A stretch of DNA of 64,000 nt from Burkholderia diffusa (GTDB lineage: Bacteria > Pseudomonadota > Gammaproteobacteria > Burkholderiales > Burkholderiaceae): the NCBI RefSeq assembly GCF_001718315.1, contig NZ_CP013362.1, forward strand, positions 3,162,001 to 3,226,000. The letters are read 5' to 3'. The translations under genes were made by a program, and so were the position numbers. The notes under the pieces are model-generated. The model saw only the letters and a program-made list of their open reading frames with translations. It was not told where the DNA came from and searched no databases. This document shows positions 47,593 to 55,647 of the stretch, piece after piece. How positions within the stretch are numbered: the stretch's first letter is position 1; each line of letters starts with the position of its first letter.

Positions 47593-47703
47593 CAGGCCGC
47601 CGCCCTCTGCCTCGTCGCGGCGATCACGCCCGGCCCGAACTTCTTGATGATTTCGCAGCTGTCGCTCGCGGGTCGGTGCAGCCTCGGCGCGATGCTCGCC
47701 GCC
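47593..47703 (+). pseudogene. Remnant of a LysE/RhtB-family amino-acid exporter
   Basis: One frame reads AAALCLVAAITPGPNFLMISQLSLAGR followed by CSLGAMLAA, which matches the highly conserved N-terminal region of LysE/RhtB exporters (AxTPGPN and S-x-x-x-GR). An in-frame stop lies at 47584, there is no start codon and similarity ends near 47703, well short of the usual 200 residues. I judge it a decayed gene fragment. The evidence is one motif read by eye. Confidence 0.5.
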
Positions 47704-47939
47704 GATCAACGAAAGCAAGTTGCAAGGTTGCGTTGCGCCAAATCCGCGCAGCCGCGCGGGTCAAGCCCGCATCTGCCCCAAGCAGGGTAAAATAACCAGT
47801 TCGTCAATCGTCTGTCATCGAGAAGGCGCGTGTCCGACGCGCCGGCCGGCCGATCTGCGATCGGGCCGACGCACTCGGTTTTTTTGCCCGTTTTTGGGCC
47901 CGTTACACGCGTTAGCGACGCGCGTCCGTTTTCAAAGCC
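47704..47939. other. Leader region upstream of ferredoxin-NADP reductase
   Basis: With the exporter remnant before it this makes a 360-bp stretch without an intact gene between the EEP gene and fpr. T-runs occur at 47879-47885 and 47892-47896, preceded by GC-rich imperfect repeats (GGCCGATC and GATCGGGCC around 47847-47866). This could be a weak attenuator or terminator. No defined riboswitch was recognised. Confidence 0.35.
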
Positions 47940-48710
47940 ATGAGCAAATACGACACCGCCACCGTCCAATCCGTCCATCACTGGACCGACACGCTTTTCA
48001 GCTTCACCTGCACCCGTGAGCCGAGCCTGCGCTTCAACAACGGCGAATTCACGATGGTCGGCCTCGAGGTCGACGGCAAGCCGCTCGCGCGTGCCTACTC
48101 GATCGTCAGCCCGAACTACGAAGAGCACCTCGAATTCTTCAGCATCAAGGTCCAGAACGGCCCGCTGACGTCGCGCCTGCAGCACCTGAAGGTGGGCGAC
48201 TCGGTGCTGATCGGCAAGAAGCCGACCGGCACGCTCGTCGCCGACAACCTGCTGCCCGGCAAGACACTGTGGATGCTGTCGACCGGCACGGGCCTCGCGC
48301 CATTCATGTCGATCATCCGCGACCCGGACATCTACGACCGCTTCGACAAGGTCATCCTGACGCACACCTGCCGCCTGAAGGGCGAGCTGGCGTACATGGA
48401 CTACATCAAGCACGACCTGCCGGGCCACGAGTACCTGGGCGACATCATCAAGGAAAAGCTCGTCTACTACCCGACGGTCACGCGCGAGGCGTTCGACAAC
48501 GAGGGCCGGATCACCGACCTGATCGCAACGGGCAAGCTGTTCACGGACCTCGGCGTGCCGGCGTTCTCGCCGGAAAACGACCGCGTGATGCTGTGCGGCA
48601 GCACCGCGATGCTGAAGGACACGACGGACCTGCTGAAGCAGGCGGGCCTCGTCGAAGGCAAGAACAGCGCGCCGGGCCACTACGTGATCGAACGCGCATT
48701 CGTCGACTGA
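47940..48710 (+). CDS. fpr: Ferredoxin/flavodoxin--NADP+ reductase
   Basis: A 256-residue FAD enzyme exchanging electrons between NADPH and ferredoxin or flavodoxin. FAD motif RAYSIVSPNYEEHLEFF lies near residue 55, the NADP pyrophosphate motif is STGTGLAPFMSIIRDP, then VMLCGSTAMLKD. The C-terminus YVIERAFVD matches subclass I bacterial FPRs (Azotobacter/Pseudomonas type), with the final aromatic residue missing. It is monocistronic and ended by the terminator at 48739-48766. Confidence 0.96.
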   Translation: MSKYDTATVQSVHHWTDTLFSFTCTREPSLRFNNGEFTMVGLEVDGKPLARAYSIVSPNYEEHLEFFSIKVQNGPLTSRLQHLKVGDSVLIGKKPTGTLVADNLLPGKTLWMLSTGTGLAPFMSIIRDPDIYDRFDKVILTHTCRLKGELAYMDYIKHDLPGHEYLGDIIKEKLVYYPTVTREAFDNEGRITDLIATGKLFTDLGVPAFSPENDRVMLCGSTAMLKDTTDLLKQAGLVEGKNSAPGHYVIERAFVD

Positions 48711-48738
48711 TCGAACCCCGAATTTTTGCCGCATCAAG

Positions 48739-48766
48739 AACCGGAGCAAAAGCTCCGGTTTTTTTT
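48739..48766 (+). terminator. Intrinsic terminator after fpr
   Basis: A 9-bp stem (AACCGGAGC and GCTCCGGTT) around an AAAA loop runs into eight T. It is 29 bp past the fpr stop. A textbook Rho-independent terminator. Confidence 0.93.
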
Positions 48767-49000
48767 CGTCCCCACTTGGCGAATTCGTAACAAACCACGA
48801 TCATTCCATGTCAAATCGTTACATTTGGATACGGGCTGTCCAGGTGCTTTCGTGTCGGTATTTTTCCTACAACAGCTTCACTCCGATTATTCACATTTAC
48901 CCTTAAATGTCCGCCTGACATGACTTTTTAAGAAATTTTGAGATATTATTCGGCCCGCGTGGTTGCCGTTCCGGCGGTCATTGAAGGGTCGGATTCAAAC

Positions 49001-49024
49001 GTTACAAGATGTAACTTTTGTTAC
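49001..49024. promoter_or_regulatory. Triple GTTAC/GTAAC element upstream of the kinase gene
   Basis: GTTAC (49001), GTAAC (49011) and GTTAC (49020) form two overlapping inverted repeats with 5- and 4-base spacers, about 100 bp before the kinase start. Two more copies lie near 48787 and 48818. They could be response-regulator half-sites. Confidence 0.4.
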
Positions 49025-49125
49025 CCGGACATGGGGCGATTCTCTGGCGGCGACCGTCATCGAAACGGCAGCCGATCCACGCAGCCAGCCGGTGCCTGAA
49101 CCGCTTTCTGACAGCAGGGAGAGTC

Positions 49126-49941
49126 ATGGATACGTCGCTCAACGCGCCCACGGGCGCTCATGCCCCGTTCCCGTCGCAGCCGCTCGTGCACGGCTGCGAC
49201 GCAGCCGCGCCCGCGGCCGAAACCCTGCCCGAACGCGACACGTCCGCCGCCCGGATCGCGGCGCTGTCCCTTCAGTTGATGGCCGCCGACGAGGCGGCCC
49301 GCCGCCATCTCGCCGGCGAGCTGCATGACGGACTCGGCGCCGAACTCACCGCCGCGCGCTTCGCGCTGGCAAACGTTCAAACGTGGCTGCCGGCAGATGC
49401 GCCGGACGGCTGCCTGCGCGCGCTCGAGCTGGCGCAGCAGGCGCTCGACTCCGCCACCGACGCCAACCGCCGGCTGATCGACGAGCGCGACACGCCGGCG
49501 CTTGACGGCGGCGTCGTCGGTGCCCTGTCGGCATGGGTCGACAATCACACGGCCCGCACCGGCCTGCGCACGAGCTTCGTCTGCGCGGCCGACGCGCGGC
49601 TCACGCAACTCGGCGGCGCCGGCGCGCTCGCCATCTTCCGCGTCGCGCAGGAAGCGCTGTCGAACGTCGCGAAGCATGCGCGCGCGACGTCCGTCGACGT
49701 GCAGATCGACACAGACGACTCGCATATGTCCCTGATCGTCACCGACGATGGGACCGGTTTCGCTCGTAGCCGGCGCACCGGCTACGGACTTGCCGGGATG
49801 CGCGCACGCTGCGAGGCGTTCGGCGGCACCTTCGACGCGAGCGCACCGGAAGCGGGCCGCGGCACGCGCGTCACCGCGCGCTTCGCGTGGGACTCGCTGT
49901 TCGCGGTGCCGGCGGCCGCGCGCCGCGCATCGCTTTCATGA
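49126..49941 (+). CDS. NarL-type sensor histidine kinase (HisKA_3), cytosolic
   Basis: A 271-residue kinase with no TM segment or sensor domain visible beyond an 85-residue N-terminus. The HisKA_3 dimerisation domain has RRHLAGELHDGLGAELTAARFAL near residue 68, with phosphoacceptor His in ELHDGLG. HATPase_c begins at about 170 (FRVAQEALSNVAKHARAT, VTDDGTGF, YGLAGMRARCEAFGG). Lack of a membrane segment suggests that it senses a cytosolic cue or works with another protein. It has an AGGGAGAG ribosome site and is followed by the response-regulator gene after 7 bp. Confidence 0.9.
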   Translation: MDTSLNAPTGAHAPFPSQPLVHGCDAAAPAAETLPERDTSAARIAALSLQLMAADEAARRHLAGELHDGLGAELTAARFALANVQTWLPADAPDGCLRALELAQQALDSATDANRRLIDERDTPALDGGVVGALSAWVDNHTARTGLRTSFVCAADARLTQLGGAGALAIFRVAQEALSNVAKHARATSVDVQIDTDDSHMSLIVTDDGTGFARSRRTGYGLAGMRARCEAFGGTFDASAPEAGRGTRVTARFAWDSLFAVPAAARRASLS

Positions 49942-49948
49942 GGCCGTC

Positions 49949-50605
49949 ATGAGCCTGAACATCCTGCTCGTGGACGATCACGCGATCGTCCGTCAAGGGA
50001 TCCGCCACCTGCTGATCGACCGCGGCATCGCGCGTAACGTGACCGAAGCCGAGACCGGCAGCGATGCGGTGGCCGCCGTCGACCGCGAGGCCTTCGACGT
50101 GATCCTGCTCGACATCTCGCTGCCGGACACGAACGGCATCGAGGTGCTCAAGCGCATCAAGCGCAAGCTGCCGGGCGCGCCGGTGCTGATGTTCTCGATG
50201 TATCGCGAGGACCAGTACGCGGTGCGCGCGCTGAAGGCCGGCGCGGCCGGCTACCTGTCGAAGACGGTGAATGCCGCGCAGATGATCGGCGCGATCCAGC
50301 AGGTCGCGGCCGGCCGCAAGTATGTGAGCCCGGCGATGGCCGAGGCGCTCGCCGAATACGTGTCGTTCGAGAACGAACCGCTGCCGCACGAAAAGCTGTC
50401 CGACCGCGAATACCAGACGCTCTGCATGCTCGCGTCGGGCAAGCGCCTCACCGACATCGCGAACACGCTGTCGCTGTCGGTGAAGACGGTCAGCGTGTAC
50501 CGGTCGCGGCTGCTCGAGAAGATGCGGCTGTCGAACAACGCGGAGCTGACCTTCTACGTGATGAGCAACCGGCTCGTCGACATGGCGCCCGCGTCGGGCG
50601 CCTGA
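49949..50605 (+). CDS. NarL/FixJ-type response regulator
   Basis: A 218-residue two-domain regulator. The receiver domain (residues 3-120) shows the acidic pair LLVDDHAIVRQGIRHLL, the phospho-Asp in FDVILLDISLPDTNGIEVLKRIK and the Thr/Lys switch region (AAGYLSKTVNA). The LuxR-type HTH (about 145-205) reads LSDREYQTLCMLASGKRLTDIANTLSLSVKTVSVYRSRLLEKM. It pairs with the kinase immediately upstream. Targets are unknown; the GTTAC elements upstream of the operon are candidates for autoregulation. Confidence 0.95.
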   Translation: MSLNILLVDDHAIVRQGIRHLLIDRGIARNVTEAETGSDAVAAVDREAFDVILLDISLPDTNGIEVLKRIKRKLPGAPVLMFSMYREDQYAVRALKAGAAGYLSKTVNAAQMIGAIQQVAAGRKYVSPAMAEALAEYVSFENEPLPHEKLSDREYQTLCMLASGKRLTDIANTLSLSVKTVSVYRSRLLEKMRLSNNAELTFYVMSNRLVDMAPASGA

Positions 50606-50776
50606 TTCGTCGTCCTCGCCGTGCCGGGCGGCGCCGCACACAAGCGCTTGTTTTATCGGACGATTCCCGAGCGCGCCGCTGCGCCGCAGCGGGCCTTCCA
50701 CGCCAAATCGGCTAAAATCGCGGGTTTTCACTCACTCGGCGCCGCCGGCCTCGCGCGCGCTGGAAACTCATCCGCA

Positions 50777-52183
50777 ATGTCCCTCTTCCGCAAGAAAAAC
50801 GTCGATCGCATGATCGCCGGCGCGCACGCCGCCGGGCTCAAGAAAGCGCTCGGTGCAATCGACCTCACCTTCCTCGGCATCGGCGCGATCATCGGCACCG
50901 GCATCTTCGTGCTGACCGGCACGGGCGCCGTGCAGGCCGGCCCCGCGCTGATGCTGTCGTTCGTGATCGCCGCGATCGCGTGCGGCCTCGCGGCACTGTC
51001 GTACGCCGAATTCGCATCGACGATCCCGGTCGCGGGCTCGATCTACACGTACTCGTACGCGACGCTCGGCGAGCTCGTCGCGTGGATCATCGGCTGGGAC
51101 CTGATGCTCGAATACGGCCTCGCGGCATCGGCCGTGTCGGTCGGCTGGTCGGGCTATCTGCAATCGCTGCTGCAGGGCTTCGGGCTCACGCTGCCGACCG
51201 TGCTGACGGCCGCGCCCGGCGCGATTCCGGGCGTCGTCACGTGGTTCAACCTGCCGGCGTTCCTCGTGATGCTGGTGATCACGACGCTGCTGTCGATCGG
51301 GATCCGCGAGTCGACCCGCATCAACAACATCATGGTGTTCATCAAGGTGTCGGTCGTGCTGCTCGTGATCGCGGTCGGCATCTTCCACGTCACGCCGGCG
51401 AACTGGAAGCCGTTCATGCCGCACGGCTGGAACGGCGTGTTCGGCGCGGCGGCCGTGATGTTCTTCGCGTTCATCGGCTTCGATGCGGTGTCGTCGGCGG
51501 CCGAGGAAGTGAAGAATCCGAAACGCGACCTGCCGATCGGCATCATCGCGTCGCTCGCGGTGTGCGCGGTGCTGTACGTGACGGTCGCGGCGGTCGCGAC
51601 CGGCATCGTGCCTTCGGCGGAGTACGCGAACGTGTCGCACCCGATCTCGTACGCGCTGCAGATCGCCGGCGAGAAGTGGGTCGCGGGCTTCATCGATCTC
51701 GGCGCGGTGCTCGGCATGCTGACCGTGATCCTCGTGATGAGCTACGGCCAGACGCGGATCATCTTCGCGATGTCGCGCGACGGTCTGTTGCCGGCGGCGC
51801 TGTCGCGCGTGCATCCGCGCTACGCGACGCCGTTCCTGACGACCTGGCTCGTCGGCCTGTTCTTCGGGCTGATTGCCGCGCTCGTGCCGCTGAACGTGCT
51901 CGCCGAGCTGATCAACATCGGCACGCTCGCCGCGTTCTCGATGGTGTCGATCGCGGTGCTGGTGCTGCGCCGCACGCACCCGGAACTGCCGCGCGCATTC
52001 CGCTGCCCGGGCGTGCCGGTGGTGCCGATCCTCGCGGTCGGCGCGTGCCTGTTCCTGATGCTGAACCTGCAGCCGGTCACGTGGGCCGCGTTCGGCATCT
52101 GGCTCGTGATCGGCCTTGCGATCTACTTCCTGTATTCGCGCCACCGCTCGAAGCTCGCGCTCGGTCAGCACGACGCGCATTGA
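50777..52183 (+). CDS. APC-family amino-acid permease (cationic amino-acid transporter type)
   Basis: A 468-residue, 12-TM amino-acid/proton symporter. The N-terminus KKALGAIDLTFLGIGAIIGTGIFVLTGTGAVQAGPALMLSF holds the TM1 substrate loop GIGAIIGTG. TM6 carries FFAFIGFDAVSSAAEEVKNPKRDLPIGI. The layout matches the CAT-like YfnA/GkApcT branch of the APC superfamily. Substrate not determinable. The gene is followed by a terminator hairpin at 52231-52255. Confidence 0.93.
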   Translation: MSLFRKKNVDRMIAGAHAAGLKKALGAIDLTFLGIGAIIGTGIFVLTGTGAVQAGPALMLSFVIAAIACGLAALSYAEFASTIPVAGSIYTYSYATLGELVAWIIGWDLMLEYGLAASAVSVGWSGYLQSLLQGFGLTLPTVLTAAPGAIPGVVTWFNLPAFLVMLVITTLLSIGIRESTRINNIMVFIKVSVVLLVIAVGIFHVTPANWKPFMPHGWNGVFGAAAVMFFAFIGFDAVSSAAEEVKNPKRDLPIGIIASLAVCAVLYVTVAAVATGIVPSAEYANVSHPISYALQIAGEKWVAGFIDLGAVLGMLTVILVMSYGQTRIIFAMSRDGLLPAALSRVHPRYATPFLTTWLVGLFFGLIAALVPLNVLAELINIGTLAAFSMVSIAVLVLRRTHPELPRAFRCPGVPVVPILAVGACLFLMLNLQPVTWAAFGIWLVIGLAIYFLYSRHRSKLALGQHDAH

Positions 52184-52230
52184 CCGCTGCCGCTGCGCGC
52201 GCACGCCGCGCGCGGAACGGTGCGACACCT

Positions 52231-52255
52231 CGCGGGGCCGAATCCCGGCCCCGCG
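52231..52255 (+). terminator. Hairpin terminator after the amino-acid permease
   Basis: A perfect 10-bp stem (CGCGGGGCCG and CGGCCCCGCG) with loop AATCC, 47 bp past the permease stop. The tail is pyrimidine-rich (CACTTCCCCTTCTCC) rather than a pure T-run. Confidence 0.6.
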
Positions 52256-52620
52256 CACTTCCCCTTCTCCACCTCCCGAGCGCCGGCCGCGACACGCGCG
52301 CAGCGGGTTCATCGCCGCGAATCCGGTTTTCCGAATTCGCGCGCATTCAACGCATTTCAATCAATTAAACAACGCATCGTGCACCGCGATTAAATTACCA
52401 ATAAACGACAAAAAATAATCCTGGAATCTTCATTGACCTAATTCGACCGCGAAACTAGTATTCAGACCGATCACCGCCGAAATGCCCGCCCAGCCTTGCG
52501 CCACCGAACCGCCAGGCCGTCGCGCGCAGCGCGCGGCATGACGAAAACGATATTGCGGGGGCCATCCTTTCTCGATTTAAATTCTTACATAAATTCCCGA
52601 AGCCAAAACTCCGGAAACCG

Positions 52621-52647
52621 TTATCCGATTTTTATCGAATCGGATAA
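52621..52647. promoter_or_regulatory. Inverted repeat in the AT-rich leader
   Basis: Arms TTATCCGAT and ATCGGATAA, perfect over 9 bp with a 9-base spacer, about 90 bp before the two-repeat gene. It may be an operator or an RNA hairpin; no T-run follows. Confidence 0.4.
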
Positions 52648-52735
52648 TCCGTTCGCGCGTTCGTATCGAATTGCCTCCGCATGGAGGCATGGTGCAGTAC
52701 TGTCCGAAGTTCAACTGGAACCTGAGAGGTCAGTC

Positions 52736-53239
52736 ATGAACAATACTTTGGTCAATGTCACGGCAAAGACCGAGATCAACGCTGCCAACAGCACGATCGC
52801 CGAGCTCAAGGAGTATCAGAGCCGGAACTGGGCGATCGGCATGAACGGGGATACGCTCGCGCCGGACGGCTTCCTGTCCTTCTTCACCGAGCGCAGCCTG
52901 CCGTTCAGCTACTACGTGCGGGCGCGAGGCGTCTCCGTCGGCGAGCCGAGTGCGTACACGGCGAACATCGAAACGCTCACGCAGCACATCGCCGCGATCC
53001 GCGCCGCCGAGTCGAACCTCGTCGCCGCGACGATTCGCGAACTCGAACTGTACAAGTCGCGGAACTGGGCGATCGGGCTGAACGGCACGACACTGCAGCC
53101 GGACAATTTCCTGCCGTTCTTCGGCACCCGCTCCGTGCCGTTCGAATATTACGTGCGCAGCGGCGGCGTCGAACTCGGCTCGCCGAGCGCCTACGACACC
53201 AACATCCGCAACCTGAAGCAGTACCTCAGCGCGCTGTGA
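52736..53239 (+). CDS. Unrecognised protein made of two ~68-residue repeats
   Basis: A 167-residue soluble protein with no signal peptide and no TM segment. Residues 21-88 and 100-167 are two copies of one unit at a 79-residue offset, identical at roughly 40 positions. Shared landmarks are SRNWAIG at 29-35 and 108-114, FLxFF at 46-50 and 125-129, RSxPFxYYVR at 53-62 and 132-141, and GxPSAYxxNI at 69-78 and 148-157. The unit starts and ends in helix-like segments. A GAGAGGT ribosome site precedes the ATG. I do not recognise the family, and cannot infer a function. It sits alone behind an AT-rich leader. Confidence 0.85.
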   Translation: MNNTLVNVTAKTEINAANSTIAELKEYQSRNWAIGMNGDTLAPDGFLSFFTERSLPFSYYVRARGVSVGEPSAYTANIETLTQHIAAIRAAESNLVAATIRELELYKSRNWAIGLNGTTLQPDNFLPFFGTRSVPFEYYVRSGGVELGSPSAYDTNIRNLKQYLSAL

Positions 53240-53293
53240 CCGTCGCGATGTGCCGTCCCGCCGGGCACCCGCACCGCCCCGGCGGGTAGGCCT

Positions 53294-53326
53294 GCGCCGC
53301 CCCGCCCACGCCGGACGGGGCGGCGC
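53294..53326 (+). terminator. GC-rich hairpin after the two-repeat gene
   Basis: Perfect 11-bp arms (GCGCCGCCCCG and CGGGGCGGCGC) with an 11-base loop, 55 bp past the stop. There is no T-run, so it may only be a 3'-end stabilising hairpin. Confidence 0.4.
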
Positions 53327-53536
53327 ACTGACTCCCCATGCACTGCGCGGGCGAACCCGCTTCACCGCATCGTTCCCGCCATCGTCCGGCATCCGGGCAT
53401 CCCGTCGTTTCGCTCATTCGCCGCCTTGCGCCGCGCCGATCCGCACGGCCGCCTGCACGCTTGCGCCGGGCGGTTCATAATCCCGCCATCGAACGACGGG
53501 CCGGAGCGATCGGGCCCGTCAAGCAACAGGAAGCGA

Positions 53537-54565
53537 ATGATGGAAAGCGTCGATCTCGATGTACTGAAATCCAGCGCGCGGTGGCTCGACGAAGGGCGCC
53601 GCGTGCTGCTCGTGACGGTCGTGAAGACGTGGGGCTCGTCGCCCCGCCCCGAGGGCGCGATGCTCGCGGTGCGCGAGGACGGCCTCGTGGTCGGCTCCGT
53701 GTCCGGCGGCTGCATCGAGGACGACCTGATCGCCCGCGTGCATGCAAGCGGGATCGCGCCCGATGCGCGCCCCGAGGCCGTCAAGTACGGCGTGACGGCC
53801 GAAGAGGCGCACCGCTTCGGGCTGCCCTGCGGCGGCACGATCCAGCTCGTGCTGGAGCCGCTCACGCGCGACAGCGGGATCGCCGCCCTGTGCGCGGAAG
53901 TCGAAGCCGGCCGCCTCGTCACACGCACGATGACGCTCGCGACCGGCCGCGCGTCGCTGTCGCCCGCGCAGGCGACCGACGGGCTCGCGTTCGACGGCGA
54001 GCGGCTCGTGACGATCCACGGGCCGCGCTACCGGATGCTCGTGATCGGCGCGGGACAGTTGTCGCGCTATCTGTGCCAGATCGCGGTCGGGCTCGATTAT
54101 CAGGTGACGGTCTGCGATCCGCGCGAGGAATATACGGATGCGTGGGACGTGACGGGCACGCGCGTCGTGCACACGATGCCCGACGACACGGTGCTCGACA
54201 TGAAGCTCGACGCGCGTTCGGCCGTGATCGCGCTCACGCACGACCCGAAGCTCGACGATCTCGCGCTGATGGAGGCACTGAAGACGCCCGCGTTCTACGT
54301 GGGCGCGCTCGGCTCGCGGCGCAACAACGCCGCCCGGCGCGAGCGGCTGCTCGAATTCGATCTCAGCGAGGCGGAACTGGCGCGGCTGCACGGGCCGGCC
54401 GGCATCTACATCGGCAGCCGCACGCCGCCGGAAATCGCGATCTCGATCCTCGCCGAGGTCACGGCCGCGAAAAACAACGTATCGCTGCCGACGATCCTGC
54501 AGGTCGAGGGCGCGAAGGCCGCGCGCGAGATCGCGGCAAACAGCGGCGCGGCCTGCGGCCTCTGA
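53537..54565 (+). CDS. XdhC/CoxI-family protein
   Basis: A 342-residue member of the XdhC family that helps mature or insert sulfurated molybdenum cofactor in xanthine dehydrogenase-type enzymes. The XdhC_CoxI N-terminal domain reads VVKTWGSSPRPEGAMLAVREDGLVVGSVSGGCIEDDL, with the conserved Gly/Ser-rich loop and Cys, and FGLPCGGTIQLVLEPL. The C-terminal XdhC_C Rossmann domain has RMLVIGAGQLSRYL, YVGALGSRRNNAARRERL and GPAGIYIGSRTPPEIAISILAEV. No xdhA or xdhB is adjacent, so the client enzyme is encoded elsewhere. Confidence 0.92.
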   Translation: MMESVDLDVLKSSARWLDEGRRVLLVTVVKTWGSSPRPEGAMLAVREDGLVVGSVSGGCIEDDLIARVHASGIAPDARPEAVKYGVTAEEAHRFGLPCGGTIQLVLEPLTRDSGIAALCAEVEAGRLVTRTMTLATGRASLSPAQATDGLAFDGERLVTIHGPRYRMLVIGAGQLSRYLCQIAVGLDYQVTVCDPREEYTDAWDVTGTRVVHTMPDDTVLDMKLDARSAVIALTHDPKLDDLALMEALKTPAFYVGALGSRRNNAARRERLLEFDLSEAELARLHGPAGIYIGSRTPPEIAISILAEVTAAKNNVSLPTILQVEGAKAAREIAANSGAACGL

Positions 54566-54644
54566 GGCCGCTCGCCGACGCGGCGCGGCCGCGCCGCAGG
54601 GCCGCCATGCGCAGGCGGGAAACCGGCGCGCGTCGCTGGTCGAA

Positions 54645-55379
54645 TCAGGCGAGACCCGCAGCAAGCGCCGCAGCGACGGAGCCGACCACCAGCACGACGC
54701 CGACCGTGCGGCGTTTGTTCAGCTCCGTCCACAGCAGCACGCCCGTCAGCGACAACAGGATCAGCGAACCCGCGATCGTGTCCATCAGCAGCACCCAGCC
54801 GAGATTCATGCCGACGCCGCGATGCAGGTTGTTCAGCGTGGTCAGGAACGTATTTCCGGTGCGCTTCACCGATACGTAGCCATTCCCGACCCAGTATTCG
54901 GCCTGCAGGTTCTGATGTGGACCGAACAGGCCCATCTGCCAATGCTCCGGCTGCATCACGCGCTTGTCGCCCCAGGCGACGGGCTGCGCGGGCTCCTTGC
55001 GCACGCGGCCGGGCCGTCCGTCGAAGTGCAGTTCGCGTTGCAGCCACTTCGTCATCGCAGCCGGCGACTTCGGCGCCGGGTCCGGCAACGCGATCTGCAT
55101 CTGCTCGACCTGCGGCTCGCCGGTCGGAATCTTCAGCGGCGGTGCACGGTGGTTGAGCAGCACGCCCGTCACGCCGAACAGCAGCCCGAGCACCGCGCCC
55201 CAGAGCCCGACCCAGCCATGCACCTTGCGCAGCCATTTGATGAAGGTCGCGCGGCGCGAGCGCTGGCGGCGCGCCGCCAGTTCGGCATCGCTCAGGGGCC
55301 GTGCGGCCGGATGCAGCACGGTGACGCCCGCGGGGGGCCTGCCCGCCTGCGGCGGGGCGATCGTGTCGGGCGCGTTCAC
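54645..55379 (-). CDS. PepSY-associated transmembrane protein, probably iron-linked
   Basis: A 244-residue inner-membrane protein with a cytosolic N-terminus, TM1 at about 55-75 (VHGWVGLWGAVLGLLFGVTGVLLN), a periplasmic loop of about 100 residues and two closing TM segments (about 190-215 and 222-243). KVHGWVGLWGAVLG and NNLHRGVGMNLGWVLLMDTIAGSLILLSLTGVLLW are the PepSY_TM signature with conserved His residues. Such proteins are often iron-regulated and linked to siderophore reduction. The Fur-like box at 55449-55467 supports that. Confidence 0.88.
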   Translation of the reverse strand: MNAPDTIAPPQAGRPPAGVTVLHPAARPLSDAELAARRQRSRRATFIKWLRKVHGWVGLWGAVLGLLFGVTGVLLNHRAPPLKIPTGEPQVEQMQIALPDPAPKSPAAMTKWLQRELHFDGRPGRVRKEPAQPVAWGDKRVMQPEHWQMGLFGPHQNLQAEYWVGNGYVSVKRTGNTFLTTLNNLHRGVGMNLGWVLLMDTIAGSLILLSLTGVLLWTELNKRRTVGVVLVVGSVAAALAAGLA

Positions 55380-55448
55380 GCGAGAATGTCCATTCGTTCA
55401 AAGCAACGGGCGGCGCACGGAAAACATGCGCCGCCCGGATAACATGAA

Positions 55449-55467
55449 AATGAGAATGGGTATCATT
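55449..55467 (-). promoter_or_regulatory. Fur-like box upstream of the PepSY gene
   Basis: AATGAGAATGGGTATCATT matches the known 7-1-7 Fur core TGATAAT-N-ATTATCA at 11 of 14 positions (TGAGAAT, G, GGTATCA). It lies about 70-88 bp before the start codon, at a normal promoter position. Confidence 0.6.
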
Positions 55468-55647
55468 ACATAATTGACGCGGCCGCTCAATCCTCTGCGC
55501 ATGCCGCGCCGACGGCAAAATCCGGCGATAGCCGACAAAAGCCCGCGAATTGCACGCCGATCAGGGTCAATGGAAGAGAAATGCCGGCGAAATGATCGCG
55601 AAAGGCCGGGACAGCATTTCGCAAGAAAAAACGCGGCCGGCGAACGC

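Larger units (their letters stand above)
48711..49125. other. Intergenic region before the two-component genes
   Basis: 415 bp with the fpr terminator at its start. The middle (48780-48960) is AT-rich for this genome and should hold the promoter of the kinase gene (a TATTAT box lies at 48944-48949). Five GTTAC/GTAAC pentamers occur: 48787, 48818, 49001, 49011 and 49020. No small gene is supported. Confidence 0.45.
52184..52735. other. Long AT-rich leader upstream of the two-repeat protein
   Basis: 552 bp without a supported gene. After the permease terminator, the region 52340-52670 is much more AT-rich than the genome average. It contains a 9-bp inverted repeat (52621-52629 with 52639-52647) and a 6-bp hairpin (52673-52688) close to the next gene. 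The pattern suggests acquired DNA or a regulated promoter region. Confidence 0.5.

Noticed and set aside
53338..54879. Long plus-strand frame over the XdhC gene
   Set aside because: Out-of-frame shadow of xdhC; Arg/Ala-rich with no domain.
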